From positions 2,852,001 through 2,916,000 of the forward strand of contig JAZBQD010000034.1 of the NCBI GenBank assembly GCA_036583965.1: DNA of 64,000 nt, read 5' to 3'. The stretch is from Prunella strophiata. Lineage: Eukaryota > Chordata > Aves > Passeriformes > Prunellidae. A program made the position numbers and the translations under genes. Below the pieces are notes generated by a model. The model was not told where the DNA came from and searched no databases. It saw only the letters and a list, made by a program, of their open reading frames with translations. Of this stretch, positions 42,486 to 54,151 are shown piece by piece; within the stretch, counting starts at the first letter, position 1, and the number at the start of each line of letters is the position of its first letter.

Positions 42486-44280
42486 TAGTGCCTGCTGGTC
42501 ACAGCCCAAAGGGCACCCCGTGCTGAGAACCAGGAGATGAAGGCACCAGGCACGTAGAGCACAGTGCCTGCTCCCCTCAGGGATGCAGTGAGCTCTGTGC
42601 AGTGGTGTTAAATCTTTATTTCTGTATGCTTGGCTCTCAGCAGCGCCAGTCTCAGGGCAGGGAGTCCCAGGGATTAGCCTTTGGGGAAGCAGCCTGCTCC
42701 TCCCCAGCTCAATGTTAACGTGGTTACTCCCAGAGCTGCTCAAGGTCGCTCTGTCCCTCCCATCTGAGGGAGGATGGTGAGCTGAGCTGGGCCAAGTCTG
42801 GCAGGTCCGAGCTGCTGCTGGGGCAGCATCCAGAGCTGGCCTCCACTGGGCAGCAGAGGGGCAGCTGCCAGCCTGCACAGGGGCAGCTGTGGGGTGCCAG
42901 GGGAGGGCACCAGCGCCCCCAGCACTGGTGAAACTGGAGCAGATCAATCCCACAGGGTGCGCTTTGGTGCCGCACTGCCCAAGCACAAAGCACAGAGGGC
43001 ACGACGGGGCTGCCCAGACCGCGGCTGAGCTTCATCCCCTCTGCTCACCCGGGATGGGCATCCCGGCACGCTGCTCCCCTGGGCACACGGGGCTGCTGCT
43101 CCAGCTCCTTCTCTGGGGTGTCCCCACCTGCCACCGGCTGTCCCCCGGAGGGAGCTGGGGACCCCGGCACCTCCTGCAGCTCCCCCGTGCCCAGAGCAGG
43201 CGGTGCCGCTCCTCTCTCTCGGGGAGGCACAGCGAGCGCTGTGTCGATGCTGAGCTAGGCCAGCATACGGTGCTGTAGGTCCGTGGTATCGCTTGTGAGA
43301 CGGCACCGTGACCCGGGCTCCGGGAACTGCTGCGAGTCAGCCCAGGAGCACTGGGGAAGCTTGTGGATGCCGTCTCCTCTTTTGCCTGGTTTTTTTGGGA
43401 AGGGCAGATGTTTAAATCCTAAAAGGTTCAGGCCCCAAACTCCACAAAGCAGAGGATGAAATGTGTTTCTGAAGTGATGCTGCTGCACTTGGGACCCCAT
43501 GCTGGCCCTGGGCTGTGGGTCCCATGGGGCTGGCAGTGAGGTGCTGGCACACCCAGCCCGTGCCTGAACGGTGGGAGATGCTGTGGGCACAGGCCAGTGG
43601 GAGAGGAGATGGGTGCAGTGAGAAATCTCACTTCCCAAGAGCTGCTGTGCAGCATTTCCTGCTGTTTCCAGTTTTAGAGGATTTCTTCCCAAGGAGAACA
43701 AGGAGGAGTCCCATTTTTCCAGGGACAGCGTGCTCTGTTTGCCTCATCCCACGAGTGTACCCAAAAAGAGTTTTGCTGAGCAGTTTTCAGTCAGTCACGT
43801 GCAGGGGACCACTGTACCCTCGCTGCCATGGGGACACCCCACTGCCTGCCCCCAAATTCTCACACCACTGCCACTTGTATTCTCATCTCACAGGTGCAGG
43901 TTTTTACCAAATGGTCACCTGAGCCCCATCAATGTCCCCTCTGCTTTCACGGGTGCCCAAGGACAGGCATTGTGCTGCCTGGAGCGTGCCCTGGGGACAC
44001 AATGGCTCCGAGGTGGCTGAGTAAAAGCACCAGCTGCTGGAGGCAGTGTGGGACCCGGCTCCCAGCTCGCTGGCCAGGTGGCAGGGGATGCCAAGAAGTG
44101 GAGCCCTGGCCCACACCGGGCCCCCAGGCACTGCACTCTGGCAGCACCTGGAGGTGCAGGGGGGCTGCTGGTGCCCAGCAGAGCCACCCTCCCAGGCTGG
44201 GTGAGGGTCACACCCCGGGCACAGACCCCGGGCCAGCCCCGGGCCAAGGCAATGCACCAGCCCAGCACAAGGCCACCCAA
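42486..44280. other. unique, partly CpG-rich non-coding sequence
   Basis: GC rises at 42980-43330 with many CpG, but I see no start codon and donor pair that makes sense. It could be a small CpG island or an orphan promoter. The remainder is unremarkable. Confidence 0.3.
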
Positions 44281-44337
44281 ACCACCCCTCCCTCCCTTCC
44301 TCCCTCCCTTCCTTCCTCTCTCCTTCCTCCCTCCCAC
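44281..44337. repeat. polypyrimidine tract (CCT/CTT-rich)
   Basis: About 57 bases of C and T only except the edges, with CCTCCCTCCCTTCC-type units. Capable of triplex formation in principle. Confidence 0.9.
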
Positions 44338-44730
44338 GGTCCGCTGGCTCCCCAGCTCACAGCCCTTCCTCCCGACATCAGGGGCACTGATGTGACATTA
44401 ACCCTGTGCTCTCCACAGCCTGGCTCTTATTGCAGCCCTCCCAGGGGGAAGAGTGCCTGGCTGTTGTGTGGGGGTCAGCCTCTGCCACTGGGTGCAGCAC
44501 TGAGCCCCTCTGCTCCCTGCTGTCCCCTCTGCTCCCCTCTGCTCCCTGCTGTCCCCTCCAGCAGCTCTCTCCTTGATGCCCTGAGCCCTGGGCTGGGAGC
44601 AGTGTTCTCCCTGTGGCTGGAAGCAGTGGGAAAGGCTGCTCCTGCACCTTGGAAGGAGGGTGCACCCTCTCAGCTCAGCTCTTTTGGGTGCCCTGCTCCA
44701 CACAGGGATTTAAGGCTGTGGCTGGAGCCT
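44338..44730. other. unique sequence with a small tandem repeat
   Basis: Contains a CTGCTCCC/CTGTCCCCTCTG repeat at 44510-44565. Otherwise nothing recognised. Confidence 0.4.
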
Positions 44731-45030
44731 TCAGCACGTTTAATTTCCACATTTAATGTTGTCCTTTGTGTTTCTCAGGCAGGAAGAGCCGTGTGTACAA
44801 ATAATTAAAGGGAAGAATCGGAGTGATTAGGGCAGATGATTATTGTCAAATTATGATTTATCTCAGAGGGAAATTAGTATCTCCCCCTCCCCCAAAGGGC
44901 TCAGCCTAGCACAGTGAATGGGCACTGGTTTTTTGATTAATAGATGCCTTTAGAAGGTCACCTACATCCATTGCAGATTAACTCAGTGGGAAAAGTTCTT
45001 TCAGTAATTCAAGCTGTTGTTCTCACAAGC
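44731..45030. promoter_or_regulatory. AT-rich block, candidate conserved non-coding element
   Basis: Abruptly AT-rich, with AAATAATTAAAGG, GATGATTATTGTCAAATTATGATTTATC, TTTTTTGATTAATAGATG and CAGTAATTCAAGC. Dense homeodomain-like words and no repeat signature. Regulatory role inferred. Confidence 0.3.
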
Positions 45031-46510
45031 TGTCAGCTCGCTGCGAGTCGGGAAGGTCCATCCGTTACAGGGCTGCTGGGTTGGAGGGGATCTTTCTTTC
45101 CTCTGGACACACAGGCATGATATATGAAGCACAGAGACATGGATGACCGAGAAAACGAGCTGTGGAAAGAAAACAAAAACAGCAGTAAAGGGAGCCAGAG
45201 AGCTGAGAGAGCTGGCCCAGGCAGCCTGGGGCTGGGACTGGAGGGGCAGAGCTCAGCTTGAGGCTGGTCCCAGAGCTGCTCTGCTCGGTGTGGTGAAGGG
45301 TTGTACCCACCCCATGAGCTCCTCCTGCTGTGGAGACAGTAACTCATCTCATGTTGGCTCCATCCAAGTCACTCATCTCATCTTGGTTCCATATATTGGT
45401 GTTCCTGTGTTTAAACATGTCCATGGAGGTGCTGGGAAGGCTGGAGCCAGTGTCCCATGGGGTCTGACAGTCTCCTGTGCACTTCTGGCAAAGATCCCAC
45501 AGTGTCAAAGCTTGACTCTTCCACACCATGCACCTCCCAGCTAGGCTGAGGAGGAACGACCTCAGCAGGGTCTAACAGCAGCTCAGGCATCTTCTTGGGG
45601 AAGGCAGGAACTGGTGGTGGCAAAGTGGAAACATGGCCAGCAGGGCTGGCAGGAGGAGGAGTGGGGACTCACACCCCTTCTGGATGCTGTTGGCTCAGCA
45701 CCCATCCACAAAGCTACGAGCAGTGCCCGAGATGCTCATCCTGTACAAGCTGTTCTCCCTGTTGATCCAGAACCTCCCTTCTCCAGAGGTTCTGTTACAA
45801 TTCCTTTGAGCTCCACAACCCCTGTGCTTAACCAAGTCTACAGAAGGGACTTGTTCCCTCCTCATGTGCCCATCCCTGCACAGAGACACCCAGGAGACAT
45901 CTCTGAGGTGACATCCTGCACAGTGACTTTGTGCACCAACCCAGGCCCAGCATCTCCTGTTGTGTTGGGAATGATGTGATGATGGTGCAGCTCCTGCCAC
46001 GATGCTCTTTACAGGTACCCATTTTTAACTTGTGTGCATGTAAGACATGAGAGACAGGAGAATCATGCAGGTATCCTGAATTTTAAGGTGGAACTTAAGA
46101 GATGAAGATGACTCTGCTCCTTGATAAATAACCATGATGATTGTATTTAGATTTCTTTTCACAAATGAATGATATTTCAGCACAGTCATCAAAAAATTCC
46201 CACTAACAAACGTTTCTTTTGCATCCATCTAGCCTTCATCATAAATCTGTGTGCCAGCCATTAATAATATTTTCAGCAACAGATTGATTGACTAGAACAT
46301 AGCTTGGTTTTCTCTAAACACTAAGGGGTTCTCAACTGATTTATCACTTACTGAAGTCTGCACATATTTATATGTGTACCATATTCCTTGTTATATAGGT
46401 ACCCCTCCTTTACCCAAGCTTTCTGCAGCAGATCCATCATGATGGTGTCAATGGCTACTGCAGATCTGGACATCTTGCTGCCAAATCTATAGCAGAGGCT
46501 TTGCTGGCCC
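45031..46510. other. unique non-coding sequence
   Basis: No exon or repeat recognised. AT-rich from 46000 to 46400. Confidence 0.35.
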
Positions 46511-46514
46511 AGTA

Positions 46515-46575
46515 CAGAAGCCAGTGTGGTTTTGATAAATGGCTTTTAAGGCCAGAAGGAAACAATTAGATCATT
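46515..46575 (-). mobile_element. possible ancient CR1 fragment
   Basis: The plus strand GGCTTTTAAGGCCAGAAGGAAACAATTAGATCATTT resembles the old amniote CR1 tail (AAGGCCAGAAGGGACCATTAGATCATC). Too short for certainty. Confidence 0.3.
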
Positions 46576-49153
46576 TTGAGTGGCATAGTGCAGAGGCTCT
46601 TATCCACTCACCCCTGCACAATGTCCAGTCATTTGAAGAGACCCAAGTTTTCCCTTCAAGAAAAGCCTTCTGTTTTGGGGTGTAAAGAGATTGCTGGCTA
46701 GGCCTGGTTTTAATGCAAGGCTTTGGATATTTGGAAGGTTTGGGGGTGTATATGAGAATCTTGCTTGGATATATTTTAGTTAGTTTGTGTCTTGCTGAGA
46801 AGAGCTTAAGTCTGTGGGCGACACTTTCCAAGGGCTTCAGGCTGGAGAGGAAATAAAAACATTTCCTGATGCAGTTTCTAAAGCTGTCCTCATCCAGATT
46901 GTGAGGGATTGGCCACAAGTGCATCTTCTCTGGAACCAAAAGGTAACTCTGGAGCTGCTCCCTGTTTCCATCACACACTAAGGATGGGACACAGCAAAAT
47001 GGAAGAGGAGAGAGCAGCAGGACAGCCCTGAAGAGCAGTTTGCCCTGTACAGCCAGGCTCCTGGACTAGAGCTCAGCATCAGTCATCACAGGCCTTAAGA
47101 AGGCCAAGAGCAGGGGCAGGGACAGAAATTCCTGCTTCCAGCACACTCTGCAATCTGATTTTGGCTTCCTGGGGAGTGGGTGCTGGTGAGCTGGTGAGAG
47201 GAGAAGAGAGCTGAGCCCCAGGTGGAGGGGCCCTGTCTGGCATGGCCATGGCATCCCCAGGACACTGTGTCTGTACCAGCAGGAAGAGGCAGCTGGAGAG
47301 GAGACCAGGCTTGAGAATTTTGTTTGTCCTTCCTTTAATATCCTTTGATCCCCTGGCAGGCACTGGGGGACTGGTGGGGGGACTGGTGGGTGCACTGCTG
47401 TGCCCAGCTCTGCTAGGGAGGCATTTGCTGGTGTGAGCCCCATTACAGTGATCACTGGTGTGATTGACTGGCTGTCTAATGGGTTGTTACAGCACTGCAG
47501 AGCCTGTCTTGCTCTACAGGTGAACTGTGGAGAGCTGGGGAGATGAAGCAACACTCCTTCTAAATTGGGCTGTGCATTGGGAGCAGCAAGAAGGATCTCA
47601 AAAGATACGCCACCCTACCCTTTGCAAAATTTTCTTTTATTGTCTTTCACAAGGGAGCCCACAAACAAATGGAGGAGATGCTAGGAGTCAAAAGGGAGTT
47701 TTCAGGTGAATTTATGGGGTTTTTTTTTCCTTCTTTAAAAGGCCTAAGTTGTTCAAGGCAGGTTTACTGCTCTGGAAATTTTGTTAGTGCAAACATGAGC
47801 AACTTCTGCTTAGCTTGGTGCAAGGAAACCAGGCCTTTGCAGCCCTGGACATGGAGGTAGGGGTGAGCTGCTCAAACTACAAATGTTCCTGAGCAGGCAC
47901 ACAAATCTGCTGTCCCAGGAAGTTTGATATGAACCTCCAACACTTACTCTCCATTTCTAGTGTGCTCACATGTCCTACACAGACACAATGTGGATGTCAC
48001 TGATGCAAGAGCTTCTGGTCGGTGTCCTTGGTTGCAAAATCATCTCTCAACAGGATATTGTCACCAGGTCCATGGTGGCAGTGGCTGTGCTGACCCACAG
48101 CTCCATGTCCCAACAGGGCAAGGGGCAGGTGGCCTCAGCAGTGGGGACCTTTCCTTCCCTTCTCAGGTCTTCACACAAGTCCCACCACGCAAAGCCAGCC
48201 TGTGAGCCACAAGCTGGTGCAGCCCTTGCCCCAGGTGACCAAGCCCACAAACCAGGAGGGGTGAGGAAAGGATGCTCTCCCTCCCTTGTGATGGGAAGGA
48301 CTTGGATGCCAGCAGACAGAGGAGTTTTGGCTGCAGGATTGCTTTGGAAGAGCAGACCCCAGAGCTCTCTCCAGCAGTGTGTGACTGAGGGCAGCTCTCC
48401 CTGGGGGAAGGCAGGAGGGAGGATGGAGGATCCTGTGCTGAGCCTGCCTGTGGCTGGCTCCTGGAGGGACACGGAGAGCCACGCAGCTCCTGCTGTCCAT
48501 GCCATGTGTTTGTTCTGCCTCTCGGAACAGCAGGCCTTGCATTCCCTTGGTAGAGCTCATCTGCTCTTCTCTCTGGCCTCCTCCTCTCTCTGTGCCAGCC
48601 CGTGGGCTCTGCTGTCGTTGCTGGCTGCTGGTTCCACTGGCTGCAGCTCATTGCATCTGCTTTGATTTGCTGGGCCCTGCATTCAGCCATCCCTTCAGCT
48701 TTTATTGGGGCTTTCTGAGCGTGGTCATCAGCAGCTCCCTCCTCCCAGTGCACCAGCTGCATATTGATTGCTCCCCTCTCTCCCTCCCTCGCTCCCTCCA
48801 TGTCTCTCTGCATGGCATTTGTGGCTTGCAAACTTTGTGGGAGCACTTTGTGACCAGAGCAGGCTCTGCCCTGGGTGAAGGTGTGAGGAGGGCTTGGCCA
48901 GCTCTCCCAGGGAGACTGGGTTACACCAGAGGCAAAGCTGGCCCCTCTCCTGCAAATCTGTGCTGGGAAAGCCTTCCTCTGATTGCTCTGTCCATCTGCT
49001 GGCCACTGGCCATTCCTCACCATTGGCTGCTGCCTGATGCTTTGTCCAGTCTAACTTCAGTATCCTGAAGTGGGGCTCTGGCACTTTCTCTGGCTGAGCA
49101 GTGCCATGCCAAGAAAATTCCCACTTCTTCATATTCTCCCCAAACATGAAACC
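46576..49153. other. unique non-coding sequence
   Basis: About 2.6 kb. Open frames of 135-286 codons occur on both strands, but none has a domain I recognise or a plausible exon structure. Confidence 0.35.
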
Positions 49154-49365
49154 AGAGAACCACAGAACCACAGAACCACAGAATCATAGTCATAGAACCA
49201 CAGAACCATAGAACCATAGAACCACAGAATCACAGAGTCACAGAACCTCAGAATCACAGAACCACAAAATCACAGAGTCATAGAATTATAGAACCATAGA
49301 GCCCCCAAGGTTGGAAAAGACCTCCAAGATCATCAATGATGCTAGGAGGTTCTCTTTCCCTGGTG
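49154..49365 (-). mobile_element. CR1 LINE 3' end with expanded tail repeat
   Basis: About 150 bases of the plus strand consist of variants of the 8-10 base tail word (ACCACAGA, ATCACAGA, ATCATAGA, ACCATAGA), leading into GCCCCCAAGGTTGGAAAAGACCTCCAAGATCATC. A normal CR1 tail has two to four units; this one has about fifteen or more. Confidence 0.9.
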
Positions 49366-50100
49366 CCCCTGTGGTACTGCCTACTGCCAAACAGAATTTC
49401 ACTTCACACTGTGAGATGTTGCATTGAGAAAAGAAATAAAAATAAATGCTGATGCTCACAAGCCTGAGCCTGCTCCTTCCTCCTGGCCTTGTGCTGCTCC
49501 TCTGGGCTACAGCACTTTGGAGACTGGGCTGTCTTGAATCATGAGCCTGCCCTGGCTCTGAAGTGTTGTGTTGCTTAATGACTGATGATAATGTCTCTGT
49601 ATGTAGGCTTGTAGCCTGGCTATCCATCTTTAAATTTCAAAATCTTTCCTCCTCAGCCATTACCTCCACCCCCGTAATCATTCCTGTTGCTCTTCTCTGG
49701 ATTCCACCTCATTTGTCCTTGTTTGAAGGTGGAGCACAATCAAAGCAGCCAGTCTGGGAGCCTGGGTGGGGGCTGAGGTCCCAGAGGGGTCAGGACTGAG
49801 TTTTGAGAGGGGCTGAAGACTCAGAAGGGTCTGGGATGAGGTCCCAGAGGGGTCCACCTTCACTCCTTGGCCCTGAGCTGCCCTGAGGTCAAGAAGGTTC
49901 ATCAAGAGCCCCTCCAGCTGTGTCAACATCAGCTGACCTGGGAAGAAAAGTGTTTCTCCAAAGCTTTATGAGGACAGAAATGCTTCCAGCATTTAAGCTG
50001 CCTGTGTCTGTATGTGCTTCCCTCCCCATAAAAATCACTGCACAGAAATGGCTCAGTGTTTTTAGCAAGGTCTGCCTGCCCACGGGAGCTCTGAGCAGAG
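49366..50100. other. unique non-coding sequence
   Basis: Small degenerate repeat around 49770-49860 (GAGGTCCCAGAGGGGTC twice). Nothing else recognised. Confidence 0.35.
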
Positions 50101-50106
50101 GATGCC

Positions 50107-50730
50107 TGTCAGAACCCAGGACATCCCTCTGGCTGCCCTGCATGGCTCCAGCCCCTGGCAGGGAGCTCAGAAGCCTTGGCATGGAGCCCAAGACCCCTGT
50201 GCCTTTGATTTTGAGCCATGGAAAAAATTACCAACCTTATATGAAGAGTTAGAAGCCACAAAATTTAAGTAGAGTAATAATAAGTTTATCACAGGGTGAA
50301 AATGTAGAATTCTAGGGTTTTTTAGAATGAGGGTTCAGGGGTCAAGATGGAGGAATTTGGGAGTGTTCTGTCCTTCTTTCTCCTTCTTCACAGCCTCCAT
50401 CTTCTGGGTGATGGTGGCACTTTTGGGTTGGTTTAGAGTAGAGTTGGACTGTGTAACATGGGTGATAGGTATTGGAAAATAACTGTAAATAATGTACAGG
50501 TAGTTTTTAGTATAAAAAGACAACACCACCTCAGAGGTGGGCAGTGTGCCTGGGACTGACCTGCTGAACAGACCTGGGCTGGTCAGGGAGAAAATTTGTT
50601 AGATAAGGAAAAATAAACAACCTTGAAAACTGCACAAGAAGAGTCCTGACTCCTTCTTTGGTTCTCAGGCTGGGACACAGAGACTCTCAAACAGATCAGG
50701 GTCATCTCGAGCTCCTGAGAGACCTCTGAA
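50107..50730 (+). mobile_element. complete solo LTR, ERVK-like, 6-bp target duplication
   Basis: Starts TGTCAGAACCCAGGACATCCC and ends ..GACCTCTGAA. It has the same internal landmarks as the copies at 18988, 25245 and 31357, with poly-A signal AATAAACAACCTTG near 50611. GATGCC flanks both ends exactly (50101-50106 and 50731-50736). A 6-bp duplication is the hallmark of ERVK/betaretrovirus-like integration and supports that assignment for the whole family. No internal sequence remains. Confidence 0.92.
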
Positions 50731-50789
50731 GATGCCCCACCTGAGCTTGGTGGAACAGATAATGGCACAGTCTGCCAGACTGAGACATG

Positions 50790-51015
50790 GAATTAAACAT
50801 GGACAGAGAGTCCATCTCTTGGGAGGTCTCTGGTCCCTCCTGCTGCTTGCAGCAGCACTGTTGGCAGTCAGAGGTGGCTTTGTTTGGCCAAGTCTTGAGA
50901 ATCTCACACCTCTGTGACCCAGCCCAGGGCTGCACCACCCATGGGGGGAAGGTGTTTTTTCTAACACCCAACCTGAATATTCCACCTGCAGCCTCTCGTT
51001 ATCCTGTCCAGCACT
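50790..51015 (-). mobile_element. possible diverged CR1 fragment
   Basis: The plus strand has TCTTGGGAGGTCTCTGGTCCC and GGTGTTTTTTCTAACACCCAACCTGAATATTCC, resembling reverse-complement CR1 internal sequence. Weak and without the tail. Confidence 0.35.
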
Positions 51016-51455
51016 GCTGACACCTCACAGGGTAATGACACTGGGCTGTGCTCCAGAGTGATAACTTGTGTTTTAAGGTGAAGGAAAGCCAGGCTGACTC
51101 CCCAGTGTGTAAAAAAGGCCTCCTCCCCCCATATCCAGCTCACCACCGTCCATCCGAGCCAGCTGCCACTGCTGCTTTAGACCAGTGGCATTGCTCCTGG
51201 GCAAAGATGGGGCCTGGCAGCTCTGCTAAGCCCCCAATTTCCCCTGCCTGGAGTAAGACTGGCACTTTTTCATCCTAGCAGGAGAACCGTGGTATCCAAA
51301 TTAAGCACAAGCTGTAGTGTTTGAAGTCTGAGCAATGAGCTTTCCTTGGCAATGGGTGGGTTTCTGTCATGGGGGTAGGGAATTCCTCGTCTGCCCTTGA
51401 TTTCACTCCCAAGCAATTTCTGTTTCATGTCCTCACCTCTGTTCATTTGATGGGC
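51016..51455. other. unique non-coding sequence
   Basis: No feature recognised. Confidence 0.35.
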
Positions 51456-51800
51456 TCCAGTGGGATAAGTGGATCACAATTAAGGCCACCATTAGGGGAG
51501 GTGGCCAAAATATTTGACAGGAACTTACTTAAATGGAAAGATTGTCCCTTTTTAATAAATAAGTGGAGTTGGCATTAATTCAATTTGACATTTGCCATAT
51601 TCTGCAGAATTATGAGCATTCACTTTTTTCAGAAGCTGTATTTAAACAGAATGCTTTTGGTCGATGACAAATTTTGAACAGTTTTGGAGAAGGTTTCAGT
51701 AAAAATAGGCAATGTGTTAGCAAACAAAAATCAGGGGGTTTGTAATTACCAGGGAGATCTTGGGTGGGTTCACAGGCAACCATTCTAACCATTTTTCAAT
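51456..51800. promoter_or_regulatory. AT-rich block, candidate conserved non-coding element
   Basis: Contains CACAATTAAGGCCACCATTAG, TTTTTAATAAATAAG, GGCATTAATTCAATTTGACA and GTATTTAAACAGAATGC. Non-repetitive and AT-rich in a GC-rich setting. Regulatory role is inferred from composition. Confidence 0.25.
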
Positions 51801-51864
51801 TCAGGAAAGCTGATTTGAAGAAACTACTGAACTCCTTGTGATCATTATTGTTCGGACAAAGAGG

Positions 51865-52086
51865 AACAGCTTCAAACTGAGAGTAGGTTTAAATTAAATA
51901 TTAGGAAGAAATTTTTCCCTGTGAGCGTGGTGAGGCCCTGGCTGGCACAGGTTGCCCAGAGAAGCTGTGACTGCCTCATCCCTGGAAGTGTCCAAGGCCA
52001 GGCTGGACAGAGCTTGGAGCAATCTGGGACAGTGGAAGGTGTCCCTTCAACCACAATCCATTCAGTGATTCCATCATTCTCTGATT
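51865..52086 (+). mobile_element. CR1 LINE fragment, 3' end
   Basis: The plus strand reads GAACAGCTTCAAACTGAGAGTAGG, AATATTAGGAAGAAATTTTTCCCTGTGAGCGTGGTGAGGCCCTGG, GCACAGGTTGCCCAGAGAAGCTGTG and GGAAGTGTCCAAGGCCAGGCTGG, ending CCATTCAGTGATTCCATCATTC. Sense orientation with a recognisable tail. Confidence 0.93.
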
Positions 52087-53261
52087 ACTCACATATTTTC
52101 GACCCAGTGCCTCTGGACAGAGATGATCCTGCACATGGCTTCAGATTTCCTGCACAAAGCAGCTTCTTGCCAGCTCTTGCCATGGGCAAGGAGGCCCAGC
52201 AGGATGGGGAGTGTGGATGTGTTGTGCCATAAGCAAAGGGCACAAGTCTGGGGTCACTTCTTTGTTTTGTACATGCACACCTGGCCCCAGAGTGTGGGGG
52301 CCTCCTCCATGTTCTGAAGACAGGACTTCTGCCATCTCCAGCCCCAGGAATTGGGATATCTTCATCTCTTAATTAAAAAAAACCAATTAGCTCTATCCAC
52401 CAATGCAAAACCCCCTGACTTTTGTCCCAGCAGCATCAAAACTCTTCCAGCTGCAGGTAACTTGGAGACCTTGCTTAGCAGCTGCTCTTGGTTTGGACAA
52501 CTTCTTCCCATATAGAGGCAACCTGCACAGGGCTCCAGTGGCACTGCCACACAGTCAGGGCCTGCCAGGAGCAATCTGCTTACTCTGCCTGTTGGAGCCT
52601 CTCCCACTGAGTATTTGAGCAATGCCTGCAGTCAGGACACAGCTCCCAGCTGCCTGAGGGGTGGGGCTGTCAGTGCAGGCTTTTTTTTCTGAGAGCTTCC
52701 TAAAGACCTCATTAAATCCCTTCTCTGTGGACATGCTGATGGGGACACACTCAGAGTGGCACTTTTAGCAACATTTTCCTTCCCTTCCTTGTGTGATGTG
52801 GTCCTGTGGAGGTGAGAAACTGATCAGTCAGTGACAAGTTAAAAAAAGAGCCATGGCCACAAGTTGGCCTTGAGAAACTGTGGTTAAAAATTATTGTATC
52901 TATATGGGTGTTTCTTCCCTGGACAGGTCATCAGAGAAGTGAGGCTCTCAAGAAGCAGTCAGGACAAACTAGAAATCTTCAGAGGGCACTCCCCATCAAC
53001 ATCTCCTTGTGTCTTTGATGGATGTGGATGGAGAAGCCATTGGTTTCCCTTTTGTTCAGTAACAAAGCTTGGGTGCATCCTTTTCCTTTATTGTCTCCTT
53101 GCCTTGGTCCTCTATTGGATTTCAGCCCCTTTAGAGACCTTGTTTGTGCAAAATGTAGAAATTACATACCTAGATCACAGGGTAACTGATTTACTCTGAT
53201 TCAGTCATGTTCTCAGTCAGCTGGAAAGTGTGTGAGAATCTCTCCCACTGGGCCCAAAAAT
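52087..53261. other. unique non-coding sequence
   Basis: No exon, RNA gene or repeat recognised. Confidence 0.35.
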
Positions 53262-53292
53262 GTCTGGTGTGAGTCTTTAACTCACACCAGAC
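53262..53292. repeat. perfect 12-bp hairpin
   Basis: GTCTGGTGTGAG (53262-53273), a 7-base loop TCTTTAA, then its exact reverse complement CTCACACCAGAC (53281-53292). There are no poly-T or RNA-gene signals around it. Confidence 0.95.
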
Positions 53293-53691
53293 TTGACATA
53301 GGAAACTTGGCATGGGATGAAACCCTTTAGGAAGCCTCAAGATCCTGGATTTGCTCAGCAGATGCTCTTCTCCCCTTTCCTCTTGAGTGAAGCATGGCCA
53401 AACAGCTGGGTCAGGGACAGACATGGCATGGGGCAAAGGGGGCTGGTGCCCATGCTCCCAAACCAAATATCCAGCTGCTTCTCACACAGAGTCCTTACTA
53501 ATCCAGCTGGAGTCTGAGCTGCATTACCCACAGACTGGCTTCTCTCGCTGGGACATGGTCCTGAGGAAGATCTCCTCCTTATGAGGAGACCGACCTAGAG
53601 GTCACTTAGACACTTTAATTTAAGCCAGAGGGATCCACATGCTCAGGGCGACAAATCCAGCTGTGGAGGCAGGTCCTGTTTTACATGTCGG
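53293..53691. other. unique non-coding sequence
   Basis: Sits between the hairpin and the minus-strand LTR. Nothing recognised. Confidence 0.35.
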
Positions 53692-54146
53692 TGTCAGTAC
53701 TCGCAGTGACCCATCAGTAGAAAGTCTTGGTCTTGCCAGAGAGACCGAGAAGGAGTCAGACTTCTGTGCAGTTTCAAGGTGTTATTGTGCTTATCTAACT
53801 TCTGCCCTGTCTCCTGAGTTCGAGAGCCCATCTCTGGGCGTGCTTCTTTACACTGTATTATGACCATCTTTCATACCATCACCAGTACAGGTCTAGCTCT
53901 ACTCTAGACAATCAAAGTGCACATACCCGAGATGGAGGCTAAGAAGAAGAAAGGCGACAGCCAAATTCCCATCTGGCCCGACCCGTACTAAACCCTAATG
54001 TCTACATTCACTCTATGACAAACTTAATTACTTTTAATTTGTGTGGGCTTGCTCAATAAGGTGGTAAGCTTTCCACTCAATCCAAGGCACAGGGGCTGGG
54101 CTCTGTGCCAGGCTCGTGCCCCTGCAGGGTCGAGCCATCCAGGACA
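53692..54146 (-). mobile_element. diverged ERVK-like LTR, minus strand
   Basis: Read on the minus strand it follows the same order as the LTRs at 50107 and 31357: TGTCC start, TGGCTCGACCCTGCAGGGGC, GGCACAGAGCCCAGCCCCTGTGCCTT, CACACAAATTAA, AGAGTAGAGCTAGACCTGT, AATAACACCTTGAAACTGCACAG, GTCTGACTCC and a TGACA end. It is shorter (455 bp) and much more diverged. Flanks GTCGG (53687-53691) and GTCGA (54147-54151) match at four of five positions. It appears to be an older or separate subfamily. Confidence 0.75.
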
Positions 54147-54151
54147 GTCGA

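Noticed and set aside
43267..43309. 7-bp inverted repeat ACGGTGC..GCACCGT in a CpG-rich stretch
   Set aside because: The stem does not extend beyond 7 bp and the 29-base loop has no further pairing that I can see; expected by chance in GC-rich DNA.
42980..43330. CpG-rich stretch as a gene promoter
   Set aside because: No convincing start codon plus donor, and the CpG density is lower than at 29.6-30.0 kb.
44281..44337. Polypyrimidine tract as a splice acceptor region
   Set aside because: No AG with an open exon follows; it is better described as a simple repeat.
46571..46978. 135-codon minus-strand frame of protein-like composition
   Set aside because: No recognisable family and no flanking exons or signals; cannot be told from chance.
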